A DNA stretch of 64,000 nucleotides, from assembly GCA_029204225.1 (NCBI GenBank), contig CM055092.1:66887423-66951422 (forward strand). Direction: 5' to 3'. Of this stretch, positions 23,230 through 33,939 are shown piece after piece (position 1 is the first letter of the stretch; each line of letters starts with the position of its first letter). This stretch comes from Diphasiastrum complanatum. Its lineage: Eukaryota; Streptophyta; Lycopodiopsida; Lycopodiales; Lycopodiaceae. The position numbers and the translations under genes are program-made. The notes beneath the pieces were generated by a model. That model was not told the origin of the DNA, did not search any database, and saw only the letters and a program-made list of their open reading frames with translations.

Positions 23230-25570
23230 CTAATCCACTCTACTATCCACAACCACACACAAGGGATGGAAGGGCATGATCATAGGAGCATCACTCAAGA
23301 AAACCGCCATAATCAAGGAACTTAGTATTGTATCAAACTTGTGGAGGCTCATATGCTTTGTTCTTGCATGAAATACTGGATTTCGTGCAATGGCAATAGC
23401 ACTTTGACTATCCATAAATAGGAGAGTGGTTGAGGGCTGGCCATGCTTCATATCGACAAGTAATTGTCTCAGCCATATACACTCCGTAGTGGTTGAAAAC
23501 GTTGCTCTATATTCTGCTTCACTTGAGGATGTAGCAACGGTGGGCTGCTTCTTACTTAACCAAGAAACTGCAGAATTTTCAATGAAAAAGCAATGACCAC
23601 TAGTAGAGCGTCTAGTGTCTTGATCTCCACCCCAATCCGAGTCACAAAAACCAGCCAAACATGCATCATCACTAGAAGGATAAAACAGACCAAGTGTTTT
23701 ACTTCCTTGAAGATATCGAAGGATCCTCTTCAATGCTTTCCAATGTGATGTCAACGGAGCATGCATGAATTGACTCACGAGGGAAACACTATAAGATATG
23801 TCTAGTCATGAGTTGCATAAGTAAATGAGACTTCCAACCGCTTGACAATATAGTGTAGTATCAAATAGTTCACCACCACTTTGATTACTTAACTTCAGGC
23901 CCGTCTCAATTGGTGTAGCAACCGGCTTGCAATCTTCCATTTTGAAACGCTTCAAAATCTGCTTAATGTACCGCTGTTGGATAATGAAGATTCCAGCCTT
24001 TCCTTGCAAAAACTCAAGACCAAGGTAGAAATGCAATTGGCCTAAATCTGATTTTAAGACTGCAATATATTGTTATTACCCGTAATGATAATATCATCAA
24101 CATGTAGCAAAATGATGATGATAAACTCAGATGTATGCATGACATAAAGCGTATATTCACTAGGACTGTTAGAAAACCCACGATCACAAAAGTATGAAAA
24201 CCAGCAGGTTGTTGAAGGTAAACTTCCTCATTAAGATCACCATTGAGGAAGGCTGTCTTTATGTCAAGTTGGTGCATACGCCAACCATGATGGGTAGCCA
24301 AAGCAGTGACTATCCTTATGATAGTTATTCGTGCGGTAGGTACAAAAGTAACCTCATAATCAATGCCCTCCTTTTGCACATAACCTTTGGCAACAAGTCT
24401 TGCCTTGTACCTTTTAACAGTACCATCGAACTTGTACTTGATCTTATAAACCCATTTACAGCCAATTGCTTTCTTTCCATGTAGAAGATCAACAAGAACC
24501 CATGTTTGGTTCTTCATGAGTGAGTCATACTCTTCTTTCATCGCGTCCTCCCAACATTTTACTCCTCTGGCCTGCTCATAAAAAACAAGTTCTATTGCAC
24601 TATCCTCAATAGATGTAAGAGCAAAATCAGAAAAATCAGCAAATTCTACTGATTTAGATGAGGCACGAGTCTTCCCTTCATAGAAGCGGTTCACTTTGCT
24701 GTCCTACAAAGTCTGCAACAACCATTTAGGGACTGGCTTAGGCTGTCCAACAGACTTACTTTGATCAATGCTTTGCTGTCCAAAGTGATATGAACTGTCA
24801 ACACTTTGCTGTCCAAAGTGCTCTGAAATTGGACTATGTTGTCCAAAGTTTTCAACAGGTCGTTCCTCTTCATAAATCTGCTCCTCTTGATGAATTATGG
24901 GCTGTTCGCTTGAAGAACCAGTGGGTTGTCCATTAGAGGATGATGGCAGTCCCTTCTCTTTAACATTAGATGGTGATACCAAATCTGGAAACACTTCAAC
25001 ATAGTCATCTTGGGGGATGTCCCCTTTCATGACATGGGCGCAAGATCATAGAAGTTCTTCTCATCAAAATGAACATCACGACTCACTATGACTCACTATG
25101 ATTTTGTTAGTATCCACATTAAACAATCTATAGCCTTTACTTTCACTACTATAGCCCATAAAAATACATTTTACTCCTTTATTATCTAGTTTGGATCTTA
25201 GCTTATCGGGAATAAACGCATAAGCCGTGCAACCAAAAGTGCGAAAGTGAGAAACCGATGGCTTCTTACCATACCAAACTTCATAAGGAGTCAAAATCTT
25301 CAAGGCTTTAGTCGGACATCGATTACTAATGTATGTCGCCGTAATAACCGCTTCAGCCCAAAACTTGTGGGGAACGCCCTTTGCCTTAAGCATGCAATGA
25401 GCCATCTCCATGATTGTGCGATTTTTCCTCTGGGCAACACCATTTTGTTGGGTGTAGTCATTTGATGTAGAATGTCTTTGCTTTGAAGAAACGTGCCGAA
25501 CGTACTTTTATTGTATTCCCCTCCTCGGTCAGCTCTACTGGTGAATGCCTTCTCGGTATCAGAGCTTGTA
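23230..25570 (-). pseudogene. Copia pol relic (integrase end, RT, RNase H)
   Basis: In - strand order: an integrase core block with SRADRGGEYNKSTF (near 25530) and, after a frameshift, KFWAEAVITATYISNRCPTK; YGKKPSVSHFRTFGC; a Gln/Ser-rich hinge repeating HFGQQS (24704-25030); RT with CKWVYKIKYKFDGTVKRYKA and HQLDIKTAFLNGDLNEEVYL (24014-24694); then MHFYLGLEFLQGKAGIFIIQ; and RNase H with LAGFCDSDWGGDQDTRRST, SSSEAEY and NPVFHARTKH (23230-23778). The RT catalytic box reads LHVDD at 24092-24106 instead of YVDD. Several frameshifts interrupt it. LTRs were not found. Confidence 0.85.
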
Positions 25571-25800
25571 TGCATTGTAGTCTGGAAAATAGCCGATGAA
25601 AATCGTATTCCTGCTCTTATCATCCAACTTTCTTCTTAGATCTTTAGGGATTTGAGCGAAAGCGATGCATTTAAACACTCGAATATTTTTGAGTGATGGT
25701 TTTGATCATGTCCACAGCTCATAAGGTGTCTTGCCATTCAGGGCTTTGGTGATGGATCGATTCTACAAATAGGCAGCTATAGTAATAGCTTCTGCCCAGA
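25571..25800 (-). pseudogene. Second, separate Copia integrase fragment
   Basis: On the - strand it reads FWAEAI-like, NRSITKALNGKTPYELW and KLDDKSRNTIFIGYFPDYN, the same integrase C-terminal region that is also present at 25076-25411. It abuts the neighbouring pol relic at about 25570, giving two integrase ends in a row. It therefore comes from another element or a duplication. Its upstream side stops at the Gypsy LTR end near 25800. Confidence 0.65.
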
Positions 25801-25865
25801 ATTTGGAGGAGGTTTGAAGGCTCTACCTTGGATTTGGAGGACTTTCTCACCTCTACTTATAAAAG
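25801..25865 (+). repeat. Truncated 5' LTR end of the + strand Gypsy
   Basis: AGGCTCTACCTTGGATTTGG and the following CTCACCTCTACTTATAAAAG resemble 30440-30489 closely. A primer site follows at once. Only the last 50-65 bp of the LTR remain; the rest was replaced by a Copia fragment. Confidence 0.6.
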
Positions 25866-25878
25866 TGGTATCAGAGCT
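25866..25878 (+). other. Primer binding site (initiator tRNA-Met)
   Basis: TGGTATCAGAGC matches the 3' end complement of plant initiator tRNA-Met, used to prime reverse transcription. It marks the start of the internal region of the + strand Gypsy. Confidence 0.75.
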
Positions 25879-26264
25879 AGACAAAGTGAGCATTGAGATC
25901 TATGCCTTGGTGCAACCATAGCAGTTATGGTAACCTTTCTAACCTTCTTTAAGTTCTATTAAGATCACCAACTAAGTTTTTTTGGGAGAAGATTATTGGC
26001 TTTTCTAGTTGTAGGAAGCTTGTAGTTGAAGTACCCAATGAATCTAGTTCTATTTGGAAGAGAGTAGTGATGCTTATAGAATTGTTTAGGGGCTGATTTT
26101 TTTATCATGTAAGAGAAGTTTTAAAGTGGGCATTGGGTTTTTAAAAGTTCTGAAAAAATATTTGTGAGATGGTTAGAGGAAGTCTTCCTCTACATACACA
26201 AACTTTTTTTCGCAAAAAGATTGATTCTGGCTGTGTTTTGATCAAAACTAGTGTTTGTTTTTTT

Positions 26265-26600
26265 GCATAAATGAAGAGTTTGAAGTTTTGATTTTCATTT
26301 TGAAGTTCTGTTTTTCAGACCTGTAAATCTGAAAATGAGATCTGAAAAGTAAAGTTTTCATCCAAACTTCATTAGTTACATCTTTCTATCTCCTAGTTTC
26401 ATGAAAATGGCAATATAGAAAGGGAATGGTAGTGTACTTTTGTGCATAAAACAAGTTTTGAAGTTCTATTTTTTTGTCATTTTGAAGTTATGACTTTTAG
26501 ATCTGTAAATCTGAAAATCAGATCTAAAAATTGAAGTTTTTATAGAGCTTCATTAGTTTTCCATTTCTAGACACTAGTTTCATGGATTTGGAGATCTAAA
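26265..26600 (+). repeat. Tandem repeat in the Gypsy leader
   Basis: Two diverged copies of about 179 bp start with GCATAAA at 26265 and 26444. Both contain TTTTGAAGTT..., CTGTAAATCTGAAAAT and a TCATTAG...CTAGTTTCATG block. A further 26-bp tandem (CTTGGATTGAGCTT...) lies at 26780-26831. They sit between primer site and gag. Confidence 0.7.
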
Positions 26601-26954
26601 ATAGTGAGAAATGTGAAAATTTTGGTTTCTTTTGAAATGACAAATGGAAATGGAATTGGAATGGGAACTTTATGTAAACATTAGCTTGGATTAGCTAATT
26701 GAAGTTTACATAAATATTTGGTTTTCATTTTTGCTTTGGATTAAGGCAAATGTAGCTTGTTGTTGTTTTTCTCTTAAGCTTGGATTGAGCTTGCAAATAG
26801 TAGGCTTGGATTGAGCTTACAAACAATAAGATTGAATGAGTAGAAGTAAATGCTTTTTATTTGCATTGGATGTAAGAATTGAAGCATTTCTATCATTCTA
26901 ATTTGAGCACTTGTTGTTGTATTTGCAAAACAGGAAAACACACAAGCAACCCCA

Positions 26955-27890
26955 ATGGATCAAACCAATGAAGACCCAACATTTGATCTATCAAACCCAT
27001 CCAACGTGGCACTAGCTCTTGAACTTTTATACCAACAATTTCAAGCCACTAATAAGCAGCTTCTTGAAACTAATTAAAGAAACCAAGACTTGGAGTCTAG
27101 GTTAGCCAATCAGAAAAAGCATGTAGTTCCACCTCCTATAAAAGTGTTTAAGGGGGAGAAGAAAGATAGAAACTTACAAGTGATAAATTCTTGGCTAAAT
27201 GTTTGGAACAAATACTTTGCCATGAACCAATTCCTTGAATCTGAAAAGTTATCCACTGTCGCCATGTTCCTTGAAGGAAGAGCCTTAGTTTGGTGGGATG
27301 ACTTAGTTGCAAAGGGCCATTAACCTTGTGCATGGGACGATTTAAAGATTATTTTCTACCACTTTTAGATGACTATGAACACTTCCAAAAGTTGAGTCAT
27401 CTAACCATGAATAAAGGTTTGGAACAATTTATTCTTTTCATAAGTACCTGAATCCACTTTATAGTGACATTTCACCTAAGGTACAAATGTTAATGTTCAT
27501 AGATGGGTTACCAAAAGATTATCAAGTGGATGTTTGTAGGAACCATCCAAAAACCCTAGAAGATGCTATTAGGGCTGCAAAATACTTTGATGACACACCT
27601 GAGCCACCTAGGGGTCAACAACCTAATGAGTAGAAAAAAGATTTTCAATTTAAGAAGAAGGATAGGGAACCTGTTAGTGAAACACATCCCAATTCCAATA
27701 ATCTTAAGAAAACCAAGAAAAACTTTAAAAACCACCAAGGTGGCATTGATAAAACTGAAGCTCATAAGAAGAACCTGTTCTTTAAGTGCAATGGCGAGGG
27801 TCACCTTGCACGTGATTGCGTCAAAAAACAAGCTTCAACCTCAGGTAATCTATCTTGAAGTAATGAGATGGATGTTTGTTTTCTCAGTTC
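26955..27890 (+). pseudogene. Gypsy gag relic
   Basis: The ATG at 26955 opens a frame with ALALELLYQQFQATNKQLLE and an early TAA near 27075. It continues with PPIKVFKGEKKDRNLQVINS, SWLNVWNKYFAMNQF and LSTVAMFLEGRALVWWDDL, the capsid core of Retrotrans_gag. A zinc-knuckle remnant (KCNGEGHLARDC near 27785) has lost one spacing cysteine or sits after a frameshift. Multiple stops and indels; not translatable as one protein. Confidence 0.75.
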
Positions 27891-28260
27891 TTTAGTTTTT
27901 GGACCTAATGACCTTATTTGCATTAAAGGTAAAGTTAATGATCAAGTTGTTAATGTTCTTTTGACATGGGATCCACTCATAACTTTATTAATGTAAATTT
28001 GGTGCAGACGCTAAACCTTTCTACAAGAAAAAGTGAGAAAAAAATACCATGTGACAATGGCATCGGGAAGTGATTCCGATTTGATGGATTTTGTTGTTCC
28101 TGATGTAGAATTGCACGTTCAGAATTATTCTGAAAAACTAGAATTCCATGTTGCATTAGCTAATGTAGATATTGTTCTCGGGCAACAATGGCATTTTGAT
28201 AAGAACAAGTCATTGAGAATTGATTTTGTTGAAAAAATCTTTATCTTTTATGCATGAGAA
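27890..28260 (+). pseudogene. Gypsy protease relic
   Basis: Around 27955-28000 a frame resembles the DSGATHNF-type aspartic protease start (…SHNFINVNL), shifted by an indel. The later frame (28033-28257) carries VTMASGSDSD, FHVALANVDIVLGQQW and SLRIDF, typical of the protease C-terminal part with the VLGxxW motif. Confidence 0.65.
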
Positions 28261-28594
28261 TTCTTTAATTAATCAAGGCTAGTTTAAGTGTTGACACTAA
28301 AAATGTTAACCCTTATTCTAAACAGGAACTTAATTCTTTTATGAAGAATTTTGATTTGAAAGTTTATTTATGTTTTCATAATGATATCATTTGTTGCAAT
28401 GATGAAGAACTTAACATAAATGTCATGAATATACCCAGTGAGAACACTATAGAATTTGAAGCCTATAATGAACTTAGGCAGGAATTCAATGATGTTTTTA
28501 AGACCTTTCTGGATTTTTACCACCAGAAAGGACAGTTGATCGTAAAATTGCCCTATTACTTGGAGCAATTCCAATCGCACAACGTCCTTATAGG

Positions 28595-29900
28595 ATGAGT
28601 GCATCAGAAGAGACTGAGGTAAATAGGCATTTATATGATTACCTGAAAAAGGGGTGGGTACAACCTAGTAAGTCTCCTTGGGCATCACCAGTGGTTCTGG
28701 TTGCCAAGAAGGATGAGACTATAAGATTTTGCGTTGACTATAAGAAATTGAACAAGGTAACCATTAAGAATAGATATCCACTACCGCGGATGGATGATCT
28801 AATAGACTATCTTGGTGGTGTTGGGTACTTTACCAAGATAGATCTAAGATCGGGCTACCATCAGATACGCATTAAGGCAGAAGATATATCAAAAACCGGG
28901 TTTCTAACTCGCTTTGGTCACTACGAATTTTTGGTGTTGTCTTTTGGTTTGACCAATGCACCAGCAACTTTCCAACAGATGATGAACGATTTATTCAAGC
29001 CATATTTGGGAAGATACGGTAGTGGTATTCTTAGATGATATACTAGTGTTCAGTAAGACTTTGACGGAACATAAAGAGCATCTTAGGATTGTTTTGGACA
29101 TCCTAAGAAGGGAAAAGCTCTTTGCCAAGGAGTCTAAGTATGAACTTTTTGCTAAGGAATTGTCCTAATTGGGGCATAAGATTTTCGAACGGGGAGTGGA
29201 GATTGAGGCCGATCATAACCGAAGGGTTATTGATTGGCCTATTCTCACCACAATTCGGGAAAATCAAATCTTTCTTGGGGTTTATAGGATTTTTCCATCG
29301 ACATATTTTCCAATTTGCTCGATTGGCATTTCCCCTTACCCAAGCCTTGAAAGGCTATAAGAAGCTAAGCCGGAGGGCTAAGAATCCACTAGTGGTGTGG
29401 ACGGAGGATATGAATAATTGTTTTGAGTTGATTAAGAAAAGTGTCAATTTGGCACCAATACTAATCATTGGCGATTCTAATAAGGCTTTTGTGGTTAGGA
29501 CCGATGCTAGTGATTATGCTATTGGAGCTATTTTGATGCAGGATGGACATCATGTGGCTTATGAAAGCAAGAAACTCAATCCTGCTCAGTCTAGGTATTG
29601 TAGCTATGAGAATGAACTGTTTGCAATTGTTCATTCCTTGAAAATTTGATGACATTATTTGTATGGAGCCAGATTTGCAGTTTTGACGGATCATCAAACT
29701 CTTCGATATTTCTATGATGCTACAAATTTAAAGGGGAGGCAAGCTAGATGGGCTGAGCTGATGCAAATCTTTGACTTTTCTATACGTTATTGTATAGGAA
29801 GTCAAAATACTCTAGCGGATGCTTTGAGTCAGTTATCGATTATTAATCAATTGTGCTTTACTATTATAAAACCGGGGTTGTTTCAGTCCCTTCAAGGACT
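28595..29900 (+). pseudogene. Gypsy reverse transcriptase and RNase H
   Basis: RT starts with [20 protein letters not shown], followed by [36 protein letters not shown] and [18 protein letters not shown]. The catalytic motif FLDD lies at 29028-29039 but in a shifted frame: one extra G near 29018 breaks the reading frame. A connection block (QALKGYKKLSRRAKNPLVVW) leads into RNase H with VRTDASDYAIGAILMQDG, YCSYENELFAIVHSLK, then LTDHQTLRYF after two stops at 29647, and NTLADALSQL. The element is non-functional but its domain order is complete up to here. Confidence 0.88.
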
Positions 29901-29964
29901 ATATGAGTCCGATCCCTTTTTTGGAAAGTATTGACAAAAAGTACTTTCGGGGGTCAATTCAGGT

Positions 29965-30231
29965 TTGCAAGATTCCTCGAATCAGGGAAAGACTGAAACG
30001 GATTTTCTAATTCAAAACAAGATTTTCTTTCGTAAAGGAAAGGTGTGTGTACCGGAGAATGACACTGTAAGGGCCCAAATCTTGCATGAGTGTCATGATA
30101 GTCCATGCGCAAGACATCCGGATATACAAAGAAAACTTGACTTAGGTCGAAGGCAATTTTGGTGGCCTAAGATGAAAAGTCAGATAGAGGCCTATGTACT
30201 TGTGATTTGTTTATGGTTAGCAAGGGGGTGC
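29965..30231 (+). pseudogene. Gypsy integrase N-terminus, truncated
   Basis: FFRKGKVCVPENDTVRAQIL is followed by HECHDSPCARHPDIQRKLD and QFWWPKMKSQIEAYV, the HHCC zinc-binding start of integrase. The second CxxC is replaced by VICLW. Sequence related to the catalytic DDE core is absent; LTR-like sequence begins within about 200 bp. Confidence 0.8.
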
Positions 30232-30299
30232 TAAATAGGTCTTTCTTGGAATTTGGATCTAGCTGTGGTTGGATGGTGAATACTTGATCCCAACTTGTT

Positions 30300-30489
30300 A
30301 TCTATCTTTGTGTTTAAGAGTAGGGACACAGGTGGAGGAGAGATCCTTGGAGGCTTGTAGATCTTTACTTGCAGGTGGAGGCATCCTAGCTTGGAGTTGG
30401 GGAACATCTTGGAGCTTGCAGGTTGCTTGGAGGACATTTGGAGGCTCTACCTTGGATGTGGAGGACTTCCTCACCTTTACTTGTAAAAG
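30300..30489 (+). repeat. 3' LTR part of the + strand Gypsy
   Basis: The end of this stretch matches 25801-25865. It is internally repetitive, with several variants of CTTGGAGG-type words (for example around 30345, 30395 and 30430). The left edge is not defined. A segment farther on (30605-30660) also resembles 49926-49985 in the LTR at 49.6-50.1 kb. Confidence 0.5.
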
Positions 30490-30987
30490 GAGAACCTCAA
30501 TATATAGAGAGTAGGATCTTGTGCATGAACCCATGCAATCTCCATGCAGGTCAACTACAAATAGATCTTCATGCATAACTCATGTCTATATATGTCACAC
30601 GTACATGCACTACTCCATATGTCTCAATTAGAGTGTCTGGGTCCTCTCAAGGTCATTAGTCAAAAGGATTCAAGCTTCTTAAGTTACAAACCTTACCTTG
30701 TAGCATGGATATGGATATGGATATTGCGGTTGGCGGATGCAATCAGAAAGAAGAGAGCAAGAAGACGATGGAGAGAGAGACCCGCATCTCGCCTGCTCGC
30801 GATTGAGAGAAAGAGAGAGAGAACCGATCGAGAGAAAGAGAGAGCGCACGCGCTCTGGGGGAAAAAGAATTTGAAATTGTGTGCGCGTGCGCCCCAAAAA
30901 AAAATGGCTTCTATGTGTTATTTTTCAAACGCATAGGACCTTTCAGTCATTTTTTTAGCTTTTCGCACTATAAAAAGCGTGACATTT

Positions 30988-31246
30988 TGTTGCGGGCAGA
31001 GCGTGACATTTTTTATGGCATGGCGACATTCTCTCTCTAAAATAGTTTTAATATATATGATGATTGATATATGCCTGGCAAAAATTTCCTGTTTGCCGTT
31101 GAAAATGTCACCATTTGCCGTAAAAAATGTCACACACATAACTTATGTATTTTCAATAAATACCATATTTATCAAAACTATTTTAAAGAGAGTGTCTCAT
31201 GCCTAATCCCCCAATGTGAGCACCCTATGTCACGCTGCCCCCAACA
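30988..31246. mobile_element. Foldback/MITE-like element
   Basis: The left end TGTTGCGGGCAGAGCGTGAC and the complement of the right end TGTTGGGGGCAGCGTGAC match with small gaps. Further in, CTCTCTAAAATAGTTTT (31035-31051) pairs with AAAACTATTTTAAAGAGAG (31173-31191). Arms of about 65-70 bp surround a centre with two copies of a TTTGCCGT...AAAATGTCAC unit (31088-31131). No clear target duplication was found, so the type (MITE or foldback) is open. Confidence 0.65.
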
Positions 31247-31470
31247 TTCAAAAAATGATTAAAAAATGTTTCCCTCCCCCGCGATCTCTCTACCTCGAGT
31301 TTTTCTCCTCCTCTCTCGCGCATTCTTGGCATCTTTCTTGGATTTGTGTGCCTTCTTCTCTCTCGCGTGTTCTTGGCATCTTTTTTGAATTTCTTATAAT
31401 TTGCATGTTGCGGGTTCTTGGCATCGTTTTTGGATTTTCATAGGCCATTCACTCAAAACAAGCCGTGCCC

Positions 31471-31503
<33 letters not shown>
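31471..31503. repeat. (TC)n microsatellite
   Basis: Uninterrupted CT/TC dinucleotide run of about 16 units. Confidence 0.95.
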
Positions 31504-31506
<3 letters not shown>

Positions 31507-33759
31507 TCATAGAGTGCTCCCTCCATCGCTGGCTATCAAGTATCTTTCAGAGCAGCTCAGGACTCTCAAGGAGGTTCACTACGCATGGATCCAGGTTTGT
31601 CAACGATTTTCCTTTGTAACCGGCTTTTCATTTGTAACTCTAACGCGGATATTAATGAAGATACTCTGAGCTTCATTAATTTATGTTGTTGTATACTTCT
31701 GGGAACCCCTACAAAGACTTGTCACTTACCTTTCAAAATATGGGAGCAATTGAATAAACTTTTCAAGATCTGTGAGCATCACAGTCAAATACACAGCAGA
31801 AAAATATGAGCATATCTAAATCTTTTTAAGTAGCTCACAAAAAGTTGCAGAGCTTAATAAAACAATCAAAGTTTATTATGTCAAGCGCACCCTAGTACTG
31901 TGTTAGGGGTAGGGGTAGGGGTACTGCCCAGAAAACGCCCAGAGCCTTCCTCAACATAATCCTTTGCAGATTATGAAGGGAAAACGCGCACTCAGGGAGC
32001 CCATAAAATCGTGAAGGCGCTGCTTCTGATTCTTGCTGTAACTATGCAAATAAATCAGTTTTTAGAAGTTTTACATTTTTTTCTGCTAACAAAATCCTAG
32101 TTGGCAAACCACAAAATGGATCTACAAGATTCAGAAAAAGATTTGTGAATGCTTCTGAATTCTTGACAACAGAAGACAGTCAAAATGTTTTTTCAATGGC
32201 TTCTAGTTTCTCCCCAATATGCTGGAAATGTGCTTATAAGGACGTTACACACAGAGCTTAGAAATTGTTTCCTTTAGAAAGAGAAACCGTAGTTGCTTTT
32301 ACTAGCATATGTTTAACATCCCATTAAACACAATAGCGCCGCATTCAAAAATTGGTGATTTAAATGCCTTATGCAAACACCAATTTCTGGTTCAATATTC
32401 ATCTTATGCCTTCAAAGGAAAGCGGTGAATCAAACTGGCTTTACGCTACTGATTCACCAAAATATCAAACCAAACCACGCTGTTTGAAACTAAAAATCAA
32501 TTTACAATGAACTTTACTGGCTCATTCTCCTTGAAGTCTTGGGTAGCATAAGGTCGTCTTTAGTAGATGTTGTCAATGACATAATGAAGTTACAAATGTC
32601 AGAGCTGGTCACAAAGGAAAAGCGTTGACAAACCAGATACTTTGAGCTTTAGTACCCGGGCTTTAGAAGGTCATTTTAGAAGGCACATAATACGCACATA
32701 TCAACGTCGTCTGCCTATTCGACAGGAGTGCGATTGTCTGGCCACTGATTTCGACCTCTGCATTCAACGACTTACTGGCCACAAAACTACACTTATTTTT
32801 CAACAGAAGTGTAATTATTTTCCAATCGGAAGGGTGATTGAATGTTGGCTCTGAAATGACTCCCCATCATGGAAGAGCGGCATAGCTACTTGATGGAAAC
32901 GTAAGAAATGTGATCAAGAACATGCAAGATGAAAACGAAATATGATGAAAAAAGTTTCAGAGTGAGACTAGCCAGAAGACAAACACTATGGAGTTTTTCA
33001 CAGGCAACATCTACAAGAATCACAAAAACCTTTTCTGGCTTTAAACACAAACCAACATGGAAAAACATTATTGATCTAAACACATCAACTAGGTTAACAA
33101 AATGAGAACAAGAGTTAATCTTGATTATATAAAAAGCTCAAATCTATAAGAAACCCATCAAGGATCGAAGCTTTTTTTAGCAGCCCAAGTCATAAGGAAA
33201 TACCCAGAAGGGGTCCAACCATCAAACGTGTGAACACTTACCTACATCAACTATTTCCACGATTAAATACTAATGAATAGTAAAACAAAAGATTGGAATA
33301 AGCCTTAATTCTACAGCGGTAGCATCAAACATAAAATAAGCCTCCTCTCTTGCAGTAGCAGCATCAAAGGTATAAGCCCACAACAAAAAACAAGTAAATA
33401 TTGATGCATTTTGCACCTGGAAAGAAAGGAAGACTGTCAGTCAGCATACTCTCACCTCTTGCTATTTTGCTGCTGCTTTTAATTCTGCAATGTGAGAGAG
33501 AGAGAGTCCAAAGTCAAGGTGTGTTTAAACTTTAAAGGCCAAGCATTAAAGCTACAAAGATTGGGAGGAATCTCTCCCATCAGCTCACTTTTCTTTCACA
33601 TGTAGTAAATGCAATGATTGCAAAGGCAATAGAACATGTCTTTTGGGAGTAACTGAAACAAAGATAGGTGGACACTGGATCATTTAACCCCTCCTCTTCT
33701 CCCCTCCCCTCTAGGGTCTCATGCTCTTAGCCCCACAAAACAAAAGCTCTTTTTTCTCT

Positions 33760-33762
<3 letters not shown>
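31504..33762. other. Stretch without a supported gene
   Basis: A possible exon-like block (31520-31593, ending in CAG before GTTTGT) cannot be linked to any family. A G-rich run of three TAGGGG units lies at 31906-31924. Otherwise nothing recognisable. Confidence 0.4.

Positions 33763-33832
<70 letters not shown>
33763..33832. repeat. Compound (GT)n(CT)n microsatellite
   Basis: About 14 GT units (33763-33790) are followed directly by about 21 CT units (33791-33832). Confidence 0.95.
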
Positions 33833-33833
<1 letters not shown>

Positions 33834-33939
33834 GCTTTTCTATTACTTTTCGCAATAATCTAACAAGCTCTTTATTTCAATTGTGCAGGTGTTTTCCATT
33901 GAAGGACTGAATGTCCATGTAGAATCCATGGTATAATCA

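Noticed and set aside
25554-25565. CGGTATCAGAGC resembling a tRNA-Met primer site on the + strand
   Set aside because: It lies at the junction of two - strand integrase fragments, has no LTR end before it and mismatches the first base.
30571-30936. 121-codon + strand frame with Arg/Glu-rich region
   Set aside because: Composition reflects GAGAGA-type repeats; no conserved motif.
31520-31593. Exon-like block ending in CAG before GTTTGT
   Set aside because: No family match and no partner exon found; too short to support a gene.
31906-31924. TAGGGG repeated three times, telomere-like
   Set aside because: Only three units and not the plant TTTAGGG repeat; a chance G-rich run or minor G-quadruplex candidate.
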